Shown here piece after piece: positions 41,188 through 51,621 of a stretch of DNA of 64,000 nt. Made by a program: the position numbers and the translations under genes. The DNA comes from JALHUB01 sp963719465 (GTDB lineage Bacteria > Chloroflexota > Dehalococcoidia > DSTF01 > JALHUB01): the NCBI GenBank assembly GCA_963719465.1, contig OY970386.1, forward strand, positions 124,001-188,000, in the 5' to 3' direction. The stretch's first letter is position 1; every line of letters begins with the position of its first letter. Below the pieces are notes generated by a model, which ran no database searches, had not been told where the DNA came from, and worked only from the letters and a program-made list of their open reading frames with translations.

Positions 41188-42190
41188 CGTCCTCGCGCGC
41201 TACCGCCAGGAGGTCGACGCCGAGATGCGCGTCGCCTTCGACGGCTGCTCGTCGCCGCTCTACGATATGCTCCGCTATCACCTCGGCTGGCAGACCGCCG
41301 ACGGCCGTCCCTCGGACGGCGCCGCTGGCAAGGGCCTTCGTTCGACGCTTTGCCTCCTGGCCTGCCAAGCGCTCGGCGGCGATCGCGACAAGGCGCTCCC
41401 TGCCGCGGCCGCGCTAGAGCTCGTCCACAACTACTCGCTCATTCACGACGACATCCAGGACGGCGACCGCGAGCGGCGCCACCAGCCGACGGTCTGGGCA
41501 ATCTGGGGCGAGGCGCAGGCGATAAACGCCGGCTCCGCGATGCGCCAGCTTGCCGGCATCGCGCTGCACCGGCTGGTCTCGCGCGGCGTGAGCCCGGAAA
41601 GGACTTTGCGCGCCTTGTCGCTGGTCGACGAGACCTGCCTTCGGCTGCTGGAAGGCCAGTGGCTGGACATCAGCTTCGAGGCCCGCGCGGCCGTCAGCCC
41701 GCCCGAGTACCTGGAGATGATATCGCTGAAAACCGCCGCCCTCCTCGGCTGCGCCGCCGAGCTTGGCGCGCTGCTGGCCTTCGAGGACCAGGCGGCCGGC
41801 CCCTTCAAGCGCTTCGGCCGGAACCTGGGCCTTGCGTTCCAGATCCGCGACGACGCCCTGGGCATCTGGGGCGACGGCGACGAAACGGGCAAGCCGGCCG
41901 GAAGCGACATCAGGCGCAAGAAGAAGTCATATCCCATCATCCGCGCGCTGCAGGAATCGGCGGCGGCGGCGAAGGAGCTGCGGCAGATCTACTCGCGGGA
42001 AATCGACGACGCGCAGGTCGCAAGAGTCCTCGAGCTGCTAGACGCGCTTGGCCTTCGCGAAGCAACGCAGCGGGCAGCCGAACGTTATCGCGACGATGCG
42101 CTCGTTGAGCTGGCCCCGCTCACGCTGCAGCCGGGGGCCCGCGCCGACCTGGAAGAGCTGGCGCGCTTCCTGGTCGACCGCTCGCACTGA
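41162..42190 (+). CDS. Polyprenyl diphosphate synthase (geranylgeranyl/farnesyl type)
   Basis: The 342-residue trans-prenyltransferase has GKGLRSTLCLLACQAL, the first Asp-rich motif LIHDDIQDGDRERR (DDxxD form), the lysine and Gln sites, and the second motif FQIRDDALGIWGD. Five residues before the first Asp motif are aromatic or bulky (NYSLIHDD), which affects chain length. It makes C15 or C20 diphosphates from IPP and DMAPP. The position between dxs and fni suits supply of farnesyl diphosphate for squalene, though no squalene synthase is in the window. Confidence 0.93.
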   Translation: MQRLMQRPSVLARYRQEVDAEMRVAFDGCSSPLYDMLRYHLGWQTADGRPSDGAAGKGLRSTLCLLACQALGGDRDKALPAAAALELVHNYSLIHDDIQDGDRERRHQPTVWAIWGEAQAINAGSAMRQLAGIALHRLVSRGVSPERTLRALSLVDETCLRLLEGQWLDISFEARAAVSPPEYLEMISLKTAALLGCAAELGALLAFEDQAAGPFKRFGRNLGLAFQIRDDALGIWGDGDETGKPAGSDIRRKKKSYPIIRALQESAAAAKELRQIYSREIDDAQVARVLELLDALGLREATQRAAERYRDDALVELAPLTLQPGARADLEELARFLVDRSH

Positions 42191-42200
42191 AAGACAGGCG

Positions 42201-43253
42201 ATGTTAGAGACTGAGAAGCTGAATGCGAACAGCCGTCGGAAGGAGGAGCATCTGCGGATCGCTCTGACGGAAGACGTTGCCTTCGAAGGGCTCACGAGCG
42301 GCTTCGACGAATACTATCTCGTGCACCAGGCGCTCCCCGAGCTCGATTTGCGGGACGTCGACATTTCCACCACGTTCTTCGGCCACCGCCTGCACGCGCC
42401 GCTCCTCATTTCACCGATGGTCGGCGGCATCGAAGAGGCGGCCCGCATCAACCGCAATCTCGCCACGGCCGCGCAGGCGGGGGGAATCGGCATGAGCGTC
42501 GGCTCCCTGCGTTGCGCCGTCGAAGACCCGTCGCTGGCCGCCACCTACCGCGTCCGCGATGTCGCGCCCGACGTGCTGCTCTTCGCCAATCTGGGCGCGG
42601 CGCAGCTCAACCGCGGCTACGGGCCCGACGAATGCCGCGCGGCGTTGGAGATGGTCCAGGCCGACGCGCTGACGCTCCACCTCAATCCCCTCCAGGAGGC
42701 GTTGCAGCCTGACGGCGACACCGATTTCGCCGGCCTGGCGGACCGCATTGCCGCCGTCTGTCAGGCGCTGGACAAGCCAGTCTTCGTCAAGGAGGTCGGC
42801 TGGGGCATCTCCGACGCCGCGGCTCGTCGCCTCGTCGAAGCGGGCGTCGCGGGAATCGACGTTGCCGGCGCCGGCGGCACTTGCTGGAGCGAGGTCGAGC
42901 GGCTGCGCGCGCAGGACGAGACGCACGCCAACGTAGCCCGCGCCTTCGCCGGCTGGGGCATCCCGACCGCCGAATCGATCCGTCTCGTCCGTGGCGTCGC
43001 GCCTGGGCTTCCACTGATCGCCAGCGGCGGCGTTCGCAGCGGCGTCGACGTGGCGAAGGCGCTTGCCCTCGGTGCCGACCTCGCCGGCATCGCAACGCCG
43101 CTGCTCAAGTCTGCGGATGAATCGGCCGAGCGCGCGCTCAGCTTCATCGAAGAGGTTGTCGAAGAGCTGCGCATCGCCATGTTCTGCGCCGGCATCGGCT
43201 CCATCAAAGCGCTGAAAGGCACCCCGAACCTGAAACGAAGAGGAACGCAATGA
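42201..43253 (+). CDS. fni: Type 2 isopentenyl-diphosphate delta-isomerase (FMN-dependent)
   Basis: From the ATG at 42201 the protein is 350 residues with RRKEEHLRIALTEDV, LVHQALPELDLRDVD, ISPMVGGIEEAARINRNLA, MSVGSLRCA, LHLNPLQEALQPDGDTDF, KEVGWGISDAAARRL, VAGAGGTCWSEVE and ASGGVRSGVDVAKALALGAD. It is an FMN TIM barrel that interconverts IPP and DMAPP. The 11-base gap after the prenyl synthase and the four-base overlap with hpnH show one operon. Confidence 0.95.
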   Translation: MLETEKLNANSRRKEEHLRIALTEDVAFEGLTSGFDEYYLVHQALPELDLRDVDISTTFFGHRLHAPLLISPMVGGIEEAARINRNLATAAQAGGIGMSVGSLRCAVEDPSLAATYRVRDVAPDVLLFANLGAAQLNRGYGPDECRAALEMVQADALTLHLNPLQEALQPDGDTDFAGLADRIAAVCQALDKPVFVKEVGWGISDAAARRLVEAGVAGIDVAGAGGTCWSEVERLRAQDETHANVARAFAGWGIPTAESIRLVRGVAPGLPLIASGGVRSGVDVAKALALGADLAGIATPLLKSADESAERALSFIEEVVEELRIAMFCAGIGSIKALKGTPNLKRRGTQ

Positions 43254-44251
43254 TCTTTCCCTGGCAGCTCACGACCCGCCTGTCCGGCTACCTTGCCGCC
43301 AACAAGGTGCGCGGCCGGCGGCGTTTCCCCTACGTCCTCATGCTGGAGCCGCTCTTTCGCTGCAACCTGAGCTGCGCCGGCTGCGGCCGCATCCGCGAGT
43401 TCGGCGACTCCGTGGACCGCACGCTCTCCCGCGAAGAGTGCGTCGCCGCCGTCATGGAGTCCGGCGCGCCCGTCGTATCGATTACCGGTGGCGAGCCGCT
43501 GATTCACCCCGATATCGGCGGCATCGTCTCCGACATCGCGGCCCGCCATCGCTTCGTCTACCTCTGCACCAACGGCACCGTGCTGGAGCGCTCGCTGCGC
43601 AAGTTCCGGCCCAGCCCTTATCTCAGCTTCGTCGTCCACCTCGACGGCCAGGCGGCGATCCACAACCGCAACGCCGGCGTCGACGGCGTCTTCGAGAAGG
43701 CAATCGCCGGCATCCGCGCCGCCAAGGCCAGGGGCTTCCAGGTGCGCACCAACACGACCGTCTACAGCAACAGCGACCTCGACGACGTGTCGGCCCTGTT
43801 CCAGACGCTGGCCGACTGCCACGTCGATGGCGTCATGGTCTCGCCCGCCTTCAGCTTCGACGCCGTCGACAACGACATCTTCCTCACCCGCGACGAGGCC
43901 CACAGCATCTTTCGCAAGCTGGCGCCGCACGCCCGCCGCTTCCGCTACTGCAACACGCCCGTCTACTGGGACTTCCTCTCCGGCCGGCGCGCGCTCGACT
44001 GCACGCCCTGGAGCAATCCCACGCGCAATCCCATCGGCTGGAAGCGCCCCTGCTATTTGATTACGGACGGCCACGCCTCGACCTTCCGCGAGCTGATGGA
44101 AGACACCGACTGGTCGAAATACGGCGCCGGCAACGATGCCCGTTGCGCCAATTGCATGCTCCACAGCGGCTACGAAGCCAGCGCCATCGAGGCCGCGGGC
44201 GGCAGCCCTCGCGACCTCTGGCGGATGGCCAAATGGACGCTGAGCGCTTGA
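43250..44251 (+). CDS. hpnH: Adenosyl-hopene transferase HpnH (radical SAM)
   Basis: The 333-residue protein has the radical-SAM cluster site CNLSCAGC (Cys38, 42, 45; CxxxCxxC), GGEPLIHPDIG, the C-terminal SPASM-like Cys pair region and PWSNPTRNPIGWKRPCYLI, all typical of HpnH. It adds the 5'-deoxyadenosyl group of SAM to diploptene to make adenosylhopane, the first step toward extended hopanoids. It lies upstream of hpnG and shc and overlaps fni by four bases. Confidence 0.95.
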   Translation: MIFPWQLTTRLSGYLAANKVRGRRRFPYVLMLEPLFRCNLSCAGCGRIREFGDSVDRTLSREECVAAVMESGAPVVSITGGEPLIHPDIGGIVSDIAARHRFVYLCTNGTVLERSLRKFRPSPYLSFVVHLDGQAAIHNRNAGVDGVFEKAIAGIRAAKARGFQVRTNTTVYSNSDLDDVSALFQTLADCHVDGVMVSPAFSFDAVDNDIFLTRDEAHSIFRKLAPHARRFRYCNTPVYWDFLSGRRALDCTPWSNPTRNPIGWKRPCYLITDGHASTFRELMEDTDWSKYGAGNDARCANCMLHSGYEASAIEAAGGSPRDLWRMAKWTLSA

Positions 44252-44258
44252 GGTTGCG

Positions 44259-45015
44259 ATGATCGGGCTCTTCACTGCCACGGGAATGGAAGCTGCCGGC
44301 CTGCGGGACCGGCTCGTCGTCCGGCAGTCGTCGGAGGAGGAAGGCTGTTGCATAGAGGAGGGAACGTTCGCAGATTGTGACGTCCTTCTGGTGCGGTTCG
44401 GGATGGGAAAGGCGCGCGCCGAAGCGGTCGGCAGGGCCATCTTGCCACGCTACCCGCTTTCCGCCGTCCTCTCGCTCGGATTCGCCGGGGCGCTCGTCGG
44501 CGGGCTCTCCGCCGGGAGACGTCGTGCTTTGCTCCGCGGTCCGTCACGGCCGTGACGACACAATCGAATGTGATTCCAACCTTCTTTTTCGGGCCGCGAC
44601 GGCGTCGCAGCCGCTTGCGATCGCGAATGCCGTCGGCGTCTCCAGCGACACGTTCGTGTCCGATCCGGCGCTCAAGCGAAGCCTGGCCATAACGTCGGGG
44701 GCATCCGTCGTCGACATGGAGAGCTACTGGGTCGGGAAGAAAGCGAAGGAACTGGGAGTGCCGTTCCTGTCGATACGCGCGATAAGCGACCCCCTCATGA
44801 CACGCCTGCCGCCCCTCGAGCGCTTTATCGACGCAAACGGCTCCTGGTGCCCGGGGAAGATGGCCTGGCACTGCCTGCGAAAACCGCAGGCGCTCGCCGG
44901 CCTCGTCTCGCTTGGCAGAATGGCGAAGCGCGCGGCCTCTAACCTCGCGCTGGCCACGGATGAGATTGTCGCCCACCTGAACGAAGGCGCGACGATTGCG
45001 GATGGAATGAGATGA
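44259..45015 (+). CDS. hpnG: HpnG-type adenosylhopane nucleosidase, one frame break
   Basis: Two frames together give a nucleoside phosphorylase-like protein of about 250 residues. The first has MIGLFTATGMEAAGLRDRLV, VRFGMGKARAEAVGRAIL and SLGFAGALVGGL. The second resumes at SPPGDVVLCSAVR and carries VVDMESYWVGKKAKELGVPF and the base-site LSIRAISDPLM. One base is extra near 44505-44515 in GGGCTCTCCGCCGGGAG. HpnG removes adenine from adenosylhopane to give ribosylhopane. Its place between hpnH and shc supports the call. Confidence 0.85.
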
Positions 45016-46973
45016 AGCGAACGACAACGCGAACGGCCATCGAAAACACCGTCGCGTCCGACGCGCTCGACCGGGCGATAGCCCAGGCGCAGGCGTACCT
45101 GCTGTCGCTGCAGCATGCCGACGGCTACTGGGTCGGCGAGCTGGAGGCCGACGCGTCGGTGACGGCGGGCTATCTGCCGCTGATGTACTGGCTGGGCAGG
45201 GAAGTGGCGCCGGAGCGAAAGCAGAAGGCACTCAGCTACGTCCTTGGCGAGCAGAATAGCGACGGCTCCTGGCCGATGTATCGCGGCGGCGCCGGCGACC
45301 TCTCTGTGACCGTTCAGGTCTACTTCTCGCTCAAGCTATCCGGCCTCAGCGCCGAAGACGAGCGAATGCGGCGCGCCCGCGACTTCGTTCTCGCGAACGG
45401 CGGCGTCATGAAGGCCAACGTCATCACGAAGTTCTGGCTCGCCCTCTTCGGCGAGTTCGACTGGCGAGGCGTGCCGGTCATCCCGCCGGAGATCATCTTC
45501 TTCCCGCGCTGGGCGCCGTTCAACATCTACGAGCTGTCGAGCTGGACGCGCGCGACGATCATGGCTCTTTCGATCCTCTCCGCGACACGGCCCGTGCGTC
45601 CCGTTCCGCCGGAAGCGCGGATCGAGGAGCTGTACGTGGAGCCGCCATCGGGGCGCAGGCGTCGTTCCTGGAGCGCGTCCAGGCGATTGAGCTGGGCCGG
45701 CTTCTTCATCGCCCTCGACCGCCTGTTCGCGCTGTACGAAGGGTCGCCCATCAAGCTGGGGCGTCGCTTTGCCCTGCGCCGCGTCGAGCGCTGGCTCCGC
45801 GACCATCAGGATGCCGACGGAAGCTGGGGCGGCATCATGCTGCCCTGGGTCTACGCCATCTTCGCGCTGAAAAGCCTCGGCCGCCGCGATGACGACCCGG
45901 CAATCGCCAGCGCCATCGCCGGCCTGGAGAGCTTCCTCGTCGAAGACGCCGACTCCATGCGCCTGCAGCCCTCAATATCCGTCGTCTGGGACACCGCCTG
46001 GGCCGTTGTCGCGCTCCGGCGTTCGGGCCTCGAGGCGTCGCACCCGGCGCCGGTCAAAGCCGCGGAATGGCTGCTCGGCAAGGAGACGCGTCTCCCCGGC
46101 GACTGGGCCGTGAAGGGGCTGAAGGATGGCATCTCCGACGCCGGCTGCTGGTCCTTCGAGTTCGAGAACCGCTGGTACCCGGACATCGACGACACGGCGC
46201 TGGTGTCGCGGGCGCTCAACATGGTGCGGCTTCCCGACGGCGTCGAGCCGGCGAAACGAGCCGCCATAGAGCGCGGCAAGCGCTGGGTCGTCGGCATGCA
46301 GAGCGACGACGGCGGCTGGGCGGCCTTCGACCGCAACAACAACCGCGCTTATCTCCAGCACGTCCCCTTCGCCGACTTCATCACGCCGCTCGACCCGACG
46401 AGTCCGGACATCACCGACCACGGCCTCGACCTGCTGAGCGACCTGGGCGAGCGCGGGCCCGCCTCCGCCACCGGCGTCGACTATCTGAAGCGACGCCAGG
46501 AATCGGACGGCTCCTGGTTCGGTCGTTGGGGCGTCAATCACATCTACGGCACCGGCCTCGTCCTGCCCAGCCTCGTCGCGGCGGGCGACGGCAGCGCGGG
46601 CGCGCACGTCCAGCGGGCCGTCGATTGGCTGAGGCATTCGCAGCACGACGACGGCGGCTGGGGCGAGACCTGCGCGACTTACCACGATCCGTCGCTCAAG
46701 GGCAAGGGGCCGAGCACGGCCTCTCAGACCGCCTGGGCGCTGCTGGGGCTTATCGCCGCTGGTCAGTGCGACAGCGCCTGCGTGCAGCGCGGCGTCGACT
46801 ATCTCCTGCGCAACCAGGCAGCCGACGGCGGCTGGCCTGAGCGCGACTTCACCGGCACGGGCTTCCCGCGGGCTTTCTATCTGCGCTACGGGCTGTACTC
46901 GACATACTTCCCGCTCCTGGCGCTTTCCATGGCCCGCTCTAATCGCAAGGAGGCGAATGATGCGAGCAATTGA
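45012..46973 (+). CDS. shc: Squalene-hopene cyclase
   Basis: The 653-residue protein has many QW repeats (QNSDGSWPMYRGG, QDADGSWGGI, QSDDGGWAAFD, ESDGSWFGRWGVNHIYGTGL, QHDDGGWGET, QAADGGWPERDFTG) and the catalytic acidic motif DIDDTA (Asp391-394), a form of DxDD. It cyclises squalene into hopene at the membrane. The start overlaps the end of hpnG in an ATGA. Together with hpnH and hpnG it makes a hopanoid side-chain pathway. Confidence 0.96.
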   Translation: MKRTTTRTAIENTVASDALDRAIAQAQAYLLSLQHADGYWVGELEADASVTAGYLPLMYWLGREVAPERKQKALSYVLGEQNSDGSWPMYRGGAGDLSVTVQVYFSLKLSGLSAEDERMRRARDFVLANGGVMKANVITKFWLALFGEFDWRGVPVIPPEIIFFPRWAPFNIYELSSWTRATIMALSILSATRPVRPVPPEARIEELYVEPPSGRRRRSWSASRRLSWAGFFIALDRLFALYEGSPIKLGRRFALRRVERWLRDHQDADGSWGGIMLPWVYAIFALKSLGRRDDDPAIASAIAGLESFLVEDADSMRLQPSISVVWDTAWAVVALRRSGLEASHPAPVKAAEWLLGKETRLPGDWAVKGLKDGISDAGCWSFEFENRWYPDIDDTALVSRALNMVRLPDGVEPAKRAAIERGKRWVVGMQSDDGGWAAFDRNNNRAYLQHVPFADFITPLDPTSPDITDHGLDLLSDLGERGPASATGVDYLKRRQESDGSWFGRWGVNHIYGTGLVLPSLVAAGDGSAGAHVQRAVDWLRHSQHDDGGWGETCATYHDPSLKGKGPSTASQTAWALLGLIAAGQCDSACVQRGVDYLLRNQAADGGWPERDFTGTGFPRAFYLRYGLYSTYFPLLALSMARSNRKEANDASN

Positions 46974-47439
46974 CAAGCGACTTGATTTTGCGGACGTTGA
47001 GCCCGAGGAGCGGATTCTCCTTCTGCCTCATTGCCTCCGTCCCAGCGATGGCTGCCGCGGCAAGCATACCCGCTCCGGCATGCAGTGCCCGGAGGATTGT
47101 GATCTTGCCTGCTCCATCCGCAATCTTCGTGAAGCGGCGCTCGCGGCCGGCTACAAGGGCGTCTGTATTGCTCCCGGCGGCCGTCTCGCCCTGCGTTATG
47201 TCGAGGAGACGCGCCCGCGGGCCATCGTCGCCGTCGCCTGCGACAAAGAACTCGCGGCGGGCGTCGCCGGCGTCAGGGAAGCTTCCGCGAAGGACATCCC
47301 CCTTCCGTCGATGGTCGTCATCCCCTTGGAGCGCGACGGCTGCGTCGACTGTGAGGTCGACGAAGAGGCGGCAATTCGCATGATCCAACTCGGTTGCATC
47401 GGGTGCGGCCTTCCCCGTCGAGGCCGCCGCATCGGCTAA
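46957..47439 (+). CDS. Cys-rich DUF116-like protein
   Basis: The 160-residue protein opens near ILLLPHCLRPSDGCRGK and has CPEDCDLACSIRNLREAA, APGGRLALRYVEETRPRAIV, VACDKELAAGVAGV and a final CIGCGLP, with about ten Cys. This matches DUF116, a small protein group found with metal-cluster and methanogenesis-like genes and of unknown function; the Cys pattern could hold an iron-sulphur cluster. It overlaps the end of shc by 17 bases, and AAGGAGG precedes the start, so it is made with the cyclase. A link to hopanoid redox chemistry is only inference. Confidence 0.75.
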   Translation: MMRAIDKRLDFADVEPEERILLLPHCLRPSDGCRGKHTRSGMQCPEDCDLACSIRNLREAALAAGYKGVCIAPGGRLALRYVEETRPRAIVAVACDKELAAGVAGVREASAKDIPLPSMVVIPLERDGCVDCEVDEEAAIRMIQLGCIGCGLPRRGRRIG

Positions 47440-47471
47440 ATCCTTCCTCAGCACCCTACCCCTCCCTTGCT

Positions 47472-47504
47472 GACGTAACATAAGTTGCGTCGCCCGCGTT
47501 TTTT
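47472..47504 (+). terminator. Possible terminator of the hopanoid operon
   Basis: GACGTAAC pairs with GTTGCGTC around ATAA (one G-T pair), with a run of six T a few bases later. The stem overlaps the -35 of the next promoter. Confidence 0.4.
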
Positions 47505-47513
47505 GCTTAGACT
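47485..47513 (+). promoter_or_regulatory. Promoter of the glycosyltransferase block
   Basis: TTGCGT, 17 bases and TAGACT, about 50 bases before the TTG start at 47563. The preceding stem overlaps the -35, so it could be controlled there. Confidence 0.45.
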
Positions 47514-47562
47514 ACTCTTCACCTGCACCATCGTCCGAGACCGCGAAGCGGAGGCGGCGCGT

Positions 47563-50353
47563 TTGGACCACACGAGCATCGAGGGAGCCCAGCCTCTTCT
47601 AGCGGCGCCCACTCCCGCCGGCATGAGTCGTCTCCACCGTCTTGTCTGGGTCGTTCGGATCGTTGCGCTTCTCGCTGCCGTCGTCATTGCTTTGCACGCT
47701 ACCCAGGTCATGGACGACCAGACGACTCGTCACTTCTACCAGGCGCTTGTCTGGTACGGCATCGCCCTCGCAGTCGGGCTCATCTTCGCCTGGGATGTCC
47801 GCGTCCGTCCCGTTCCGCAGTGGCGCGGTTGGCTGGCGTCCTTCTTGTCGACGCACTGGATCGAGATCCTCTTGTTCCTGCTGATCCTCGCCTTCGGGCT
47901 GTTCATGCGCCTCTACAAGTACGGGACGCTCCCTCCGACCAACTCCCTGACCTTCGAAGAAGGCATAAACGGCGGCATCGCCTTCAAGGCGATCCACGGG
48001 GAAGCCGAGTTCACGTTCGTCATCTCCCGCTACGCCTCGTCCCTTGGCTTCCTTCTGTTCGGCTACAATGCCTTCGGCCTCCGCATTTTTTATGTTGTCG
48101 GCGGAATCCTTTCGATACCGATCCTCTACTTGCTTCTCCGCGACCTCGTCAGCGTACCCATCGCCCTCTTCGGCACGCTGCTTTTCGCCGCCGCGTACTG
48201 GCCCTCTCTTGACGATCGCAACGCGTTCGAAATTGGCACCGTCCTCACCCTGTTGATGGCGTTCTTCCTGATCAAAGGCATCAAGACGCGCAGCTCGCTT
48301 GCCTTTTTCGGATTCGGCATAATGTGCAGCCTCATCTCCTACGAGTACGAGAATTTCAAGCCAGCGCCCCTGTATGGGCTCGGGTTCCTGGCCCTTGTTG
48401 GGCTGTGGCAGCTTCTTCCCGCCGCCAGGCGCGGCTTGAGGCCGGCTCGGGACGCCCTCATCGCCCTCGTTCGGAAGGCATGGCGGCCCGCGCTCGCCTT
48501 CGCTCTGGCGGCAGGCGTCGTTGCCGGACCGATGATCGTGGGGAATCACCTGGGAAGAGATACCTACCTGTCGTCGCTCCACCGCAACGAGGCCGACCGC
48601 ACCAACCGCGGAACGCCGGGGCTCATCGCGCCCAACTGGCAGCAGCAGGCGAAGTGGGGTGCTGCCCTCTTTCTGCCCGCCGGGCCCGACAAGGCGAATG
48701 ACGTTCTGCCCTTCACGATACGAGGGATCCGCGTTCTCGATCCGCTGTCCGCGACGCTCGTGGTCGTGGGCACCGTATATGCTCTCTTCCGCCTCTACCG
48801 TCCTTACCGAATACTGTTCTTCGGCTGGTTTGTGGCCACTCTAGCCGCAGGAGCGCTCTTGCTCTCGAACTGGGCGCCTTGGAAATTCCTCGGGCTCGTT
48901 CCTATCGGCTTCGTGCTCGCGACCTTCCTTTTACAAGACCTGCGTTCGTTCTGGTCGCGGCATGTACCTCATCCGCGCGCCCGGGCGTTCTTCAACGTCG
49001 CCCTCCTGGGCGCCGCCGCCTACGTTTGCGCGTGGAACGGCACGACGCTCTTTGGCAAGATCGTCGACAGCCCCGGGGTCCAGGCCGAGTACGGGCATAC
49101 GTCTGCCGAGTGGTATGCTGCCTGCGCCTACATGCAGGACAAGGGCAGCGACAACTTCAACTACGCCTCGCTGATCCTTAACGCCAACATGGGCTTCGGC
49201 GTCCCTCATCAGACCCTGCAGCAACAGATCGGCTCCTGGGGTGACTACATCTGGGTGTGCCACGACCTTCAGGGCGCTCCGCTTGTCGGCCCGCAGGAGT
49301 CGTGGCCCATACGAGACGTCCACTCCGATCCGACATCTCTCGTCTTCATGGTCGATGCCGAGGCGCTGAACTCGCTGGAAGCCAGCGTTCAGGAGGGCTA
49401 TCCCGGCGCCGTCCAGGATGAGCTGGTAGAGGGCCCGTCGAAGAATTACTACATCGTAGGCTACACTTTCACCGCCGATCTGGCGAACAGCCGTCAAGGT
49501 CTTTACGGCCAATACATGACGAATGGCGCAACCCATATCATCGGAGAGGTCGATGACCTATCGAACCTCTCCTGGGCCTCGCCACCGGCGGGGGTAACGC
49601 CGCCTTTCGCCGCCCGCTGGACCGGCCTTGTCTACCTGCCCGACGGCGGCAACTACCTGCTGGAAGCCAGGAGCCCGGATGGCGTGAAGATCAAACTCGA
49701 CGACGGCGCGGCCTATGACGCCAACGACGTTCCGGCAGCAGGCGCAGAGTGCGCGGACACTCGCCGGCGGCTGGCACCTGGTCGACATGTCGATGACCAA
49801 AGAGACGCCCGGCGGCGACCTGCAGCTTCAGTGGCGTTGTTCCGACGGCTCTATCATCCTGCTTGAGAAACAGGATTTCTTCGCCCTGCAAAAAACCCCC
49901 ACCGGCTGGCTGCACACGCGCGACTTCGCGCTCTCCGACGGCTCGATCCAGTCCTGGCAGCGCCTCGATGAAAGCATAGACATGGCAAGCCTTGCCTCAG
50001 CCTTGCAGCAGGCGCAATCTCTGAACAGCTCTTCGACCGTCAAGGTTTCCGGGCTCAAGACCGAAGAGTATTCGTCGTGGTGGACGCTGCCGACGTCCCG
50101 CTCGTTCAATCTGGAGCTCAAGTACGTTGGCGCGGCGGCGACAATGGAGGTGGACGGGGTTCCAGTACAGCAGTGTGAATCGGAGCCGGACGGGTATATG
50201 GAATGCCACTCGCAGGCAACGATCTCTGCCGGACGGCACCATGTCACAATCGAGTTGAGACGTAACGGCACCTCTTCCGCCGGCGCCCGATTGATCGTCT
50301 CGCCGGCAGATGGAGGCAGCCTGGAGGACGAGGTGACGATAACGCCTTCCTAA
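47563..50353 (+). CDS. GT39-like membrane protein with C-terminal PA14-like domain, one frame break
   Basis: The protein is about 930 residues in two frames. A TTG at 47563 follows GCGGAGGCGGC and is the best start. The first 540 residues have about ten membrane helices and NSLTFEEGINGGIAFKAIHG in the first outer loop, the acidic pair of GT39/PMT-like enzymes. A soluble part follows, then a PA14-like beta sandwich (RWTGLVYLPDGGNYLLEARS, DGVKIKLDDG). One base is extra at 49729-49732 (GACGTTCCGG); the next frame continues RQQAQSARTLAGGWHLVDMS to VTITPS. Sugar transfer to a lipid or protein outside the membrane is likely; the PA14 part may bind glycans. Confidence 0.78.
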
Positions 50354-50411
50354 TGGAAGGCGCGCCGTTGCCTTGCGGTCGAACGGAGCGGAACGATTCG
50401 AGGAGACGTGC

Positions 50412-51585
50412 ATGACCTCCGAACATGCTGAGACAACCTCGTCGGGCGCCGCGACGCGCTCTGATGAGCTTATAGACGTTCTCGGTCGTTCTGCCTTGCC
50501 TAAACGAGCAGCAGACCGTCGCAAGCTGCGTCCGAAAAGCGCTCGATTGGTTTGAAGCCGCCAACCTCCGCGGCGAGGTGCTCGTCGTCGACAACGGCTC
50601 CACTGACCGCTCGCGCGAAGAAGCGGAAGCAGCCGGCGCCCGCGTCATCCACGAGACCCAGCGCGGCTACGGCGCCGCCCATAGGCGCGGATTCGCGGAA
50701 GCGCGCGGCAGCGTCATCATCATGGCGGACGCCGACGACACCTACGACCTCTCGGACCTCACCCATCTCGTCGAGCCGTTGAGCGAAGGCTTCGACATGG
50801 TCGTCGGCAACCGCCTCAAGACGCTTTCGCGCGGCTCGATGACCTGGAGTCATCGCTTCATCGGCACGCCGGCGTTGACCGCCCTTCTCGGCTTCTTCTC
50901 CGGCGCCCGCCTGGGCGACAGCCAGTGCGGCCTGCGCGCCTTCACCCGCGAGGCGTACGAGCGCATGGAGCTGAAGTCGACGGGCATGGAGCTGGCGTCA
51001 GAGATGATCCTCAAGGGCAGCCGCCGCGGCCTGCGCCTGGCCGAGGTGCCGATTCCCTACCATCCCCGGCAGACGGAAAGCAAGCTGAACACCTTCCGCG
51101 ACGGCTGGCGCCACCTTCGCTACCTCATCCTCGCCAGCCCCAGCTACCTCTACACCTATCCCGGATTCGTTCTGCTCGCGCTCGGCGTTCTGACCCTGGC
51201 GCTGGCCTTGCCTTCCTCCCACGGCATCGAGGTGGGGCCGTTACGCTGGCAGCCCATGTTCGCCGGAACAATATTCCTCGTCGTCGGCATGAACTCCGTC
51301 CTGCTGGGGCTCGCCTCGCGTATCTACACCACCGCCCGCGGCGATACGGAGCCCGATTGGCTCCTGCGCTTTTACCGGAAGTACCTTGGGGTGGAAGGCC
51401 TCCTCCTCCTCGGCCTCGTCCTGCTGGCCTGCGGCGTCGGCATCGACTTCTTCATACTGATCAGGCCGCCCGAGGGCAACGCGCTGAACTGGGTCGATAT
51501 CGCCGCCGTCGCGCAAAGCCTGATAGTCATCGGTGCCAATCTCTTCTTCGTCGGAGTCCTCACCGGTGTCCTCGAAGCAGAGTAG
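50412..51585 (+). CDS. GT2 glycosyltransferase with C-terminal membrane helices, one frame break
   Basis: Starting at MTSEHAETTSSGAATRSDEL, the frame changes at 50478-50481 (GACGTTCTCGG). With one base removed it reads DVSVVLPCLNEQQTVASCVR, then VLVVDNGSTDRSREEAEAAG, MADADDTYDLSDL (DxD site), GNRLKTLSRGSM and QCGLRAF. About four membrane helices follow near the end. This is the layout of DPG-synthase-like GT2 enzymes that charge polyprenyl phosphate with a sugar. About 390 residues. It could feed the GT39-like protein upstream. Confidence 0.83.
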
Positions 51586-51621
51586 CGGCTTCCCGCATCA
51601 GCTTCCGTCGGAACGAGCGGC

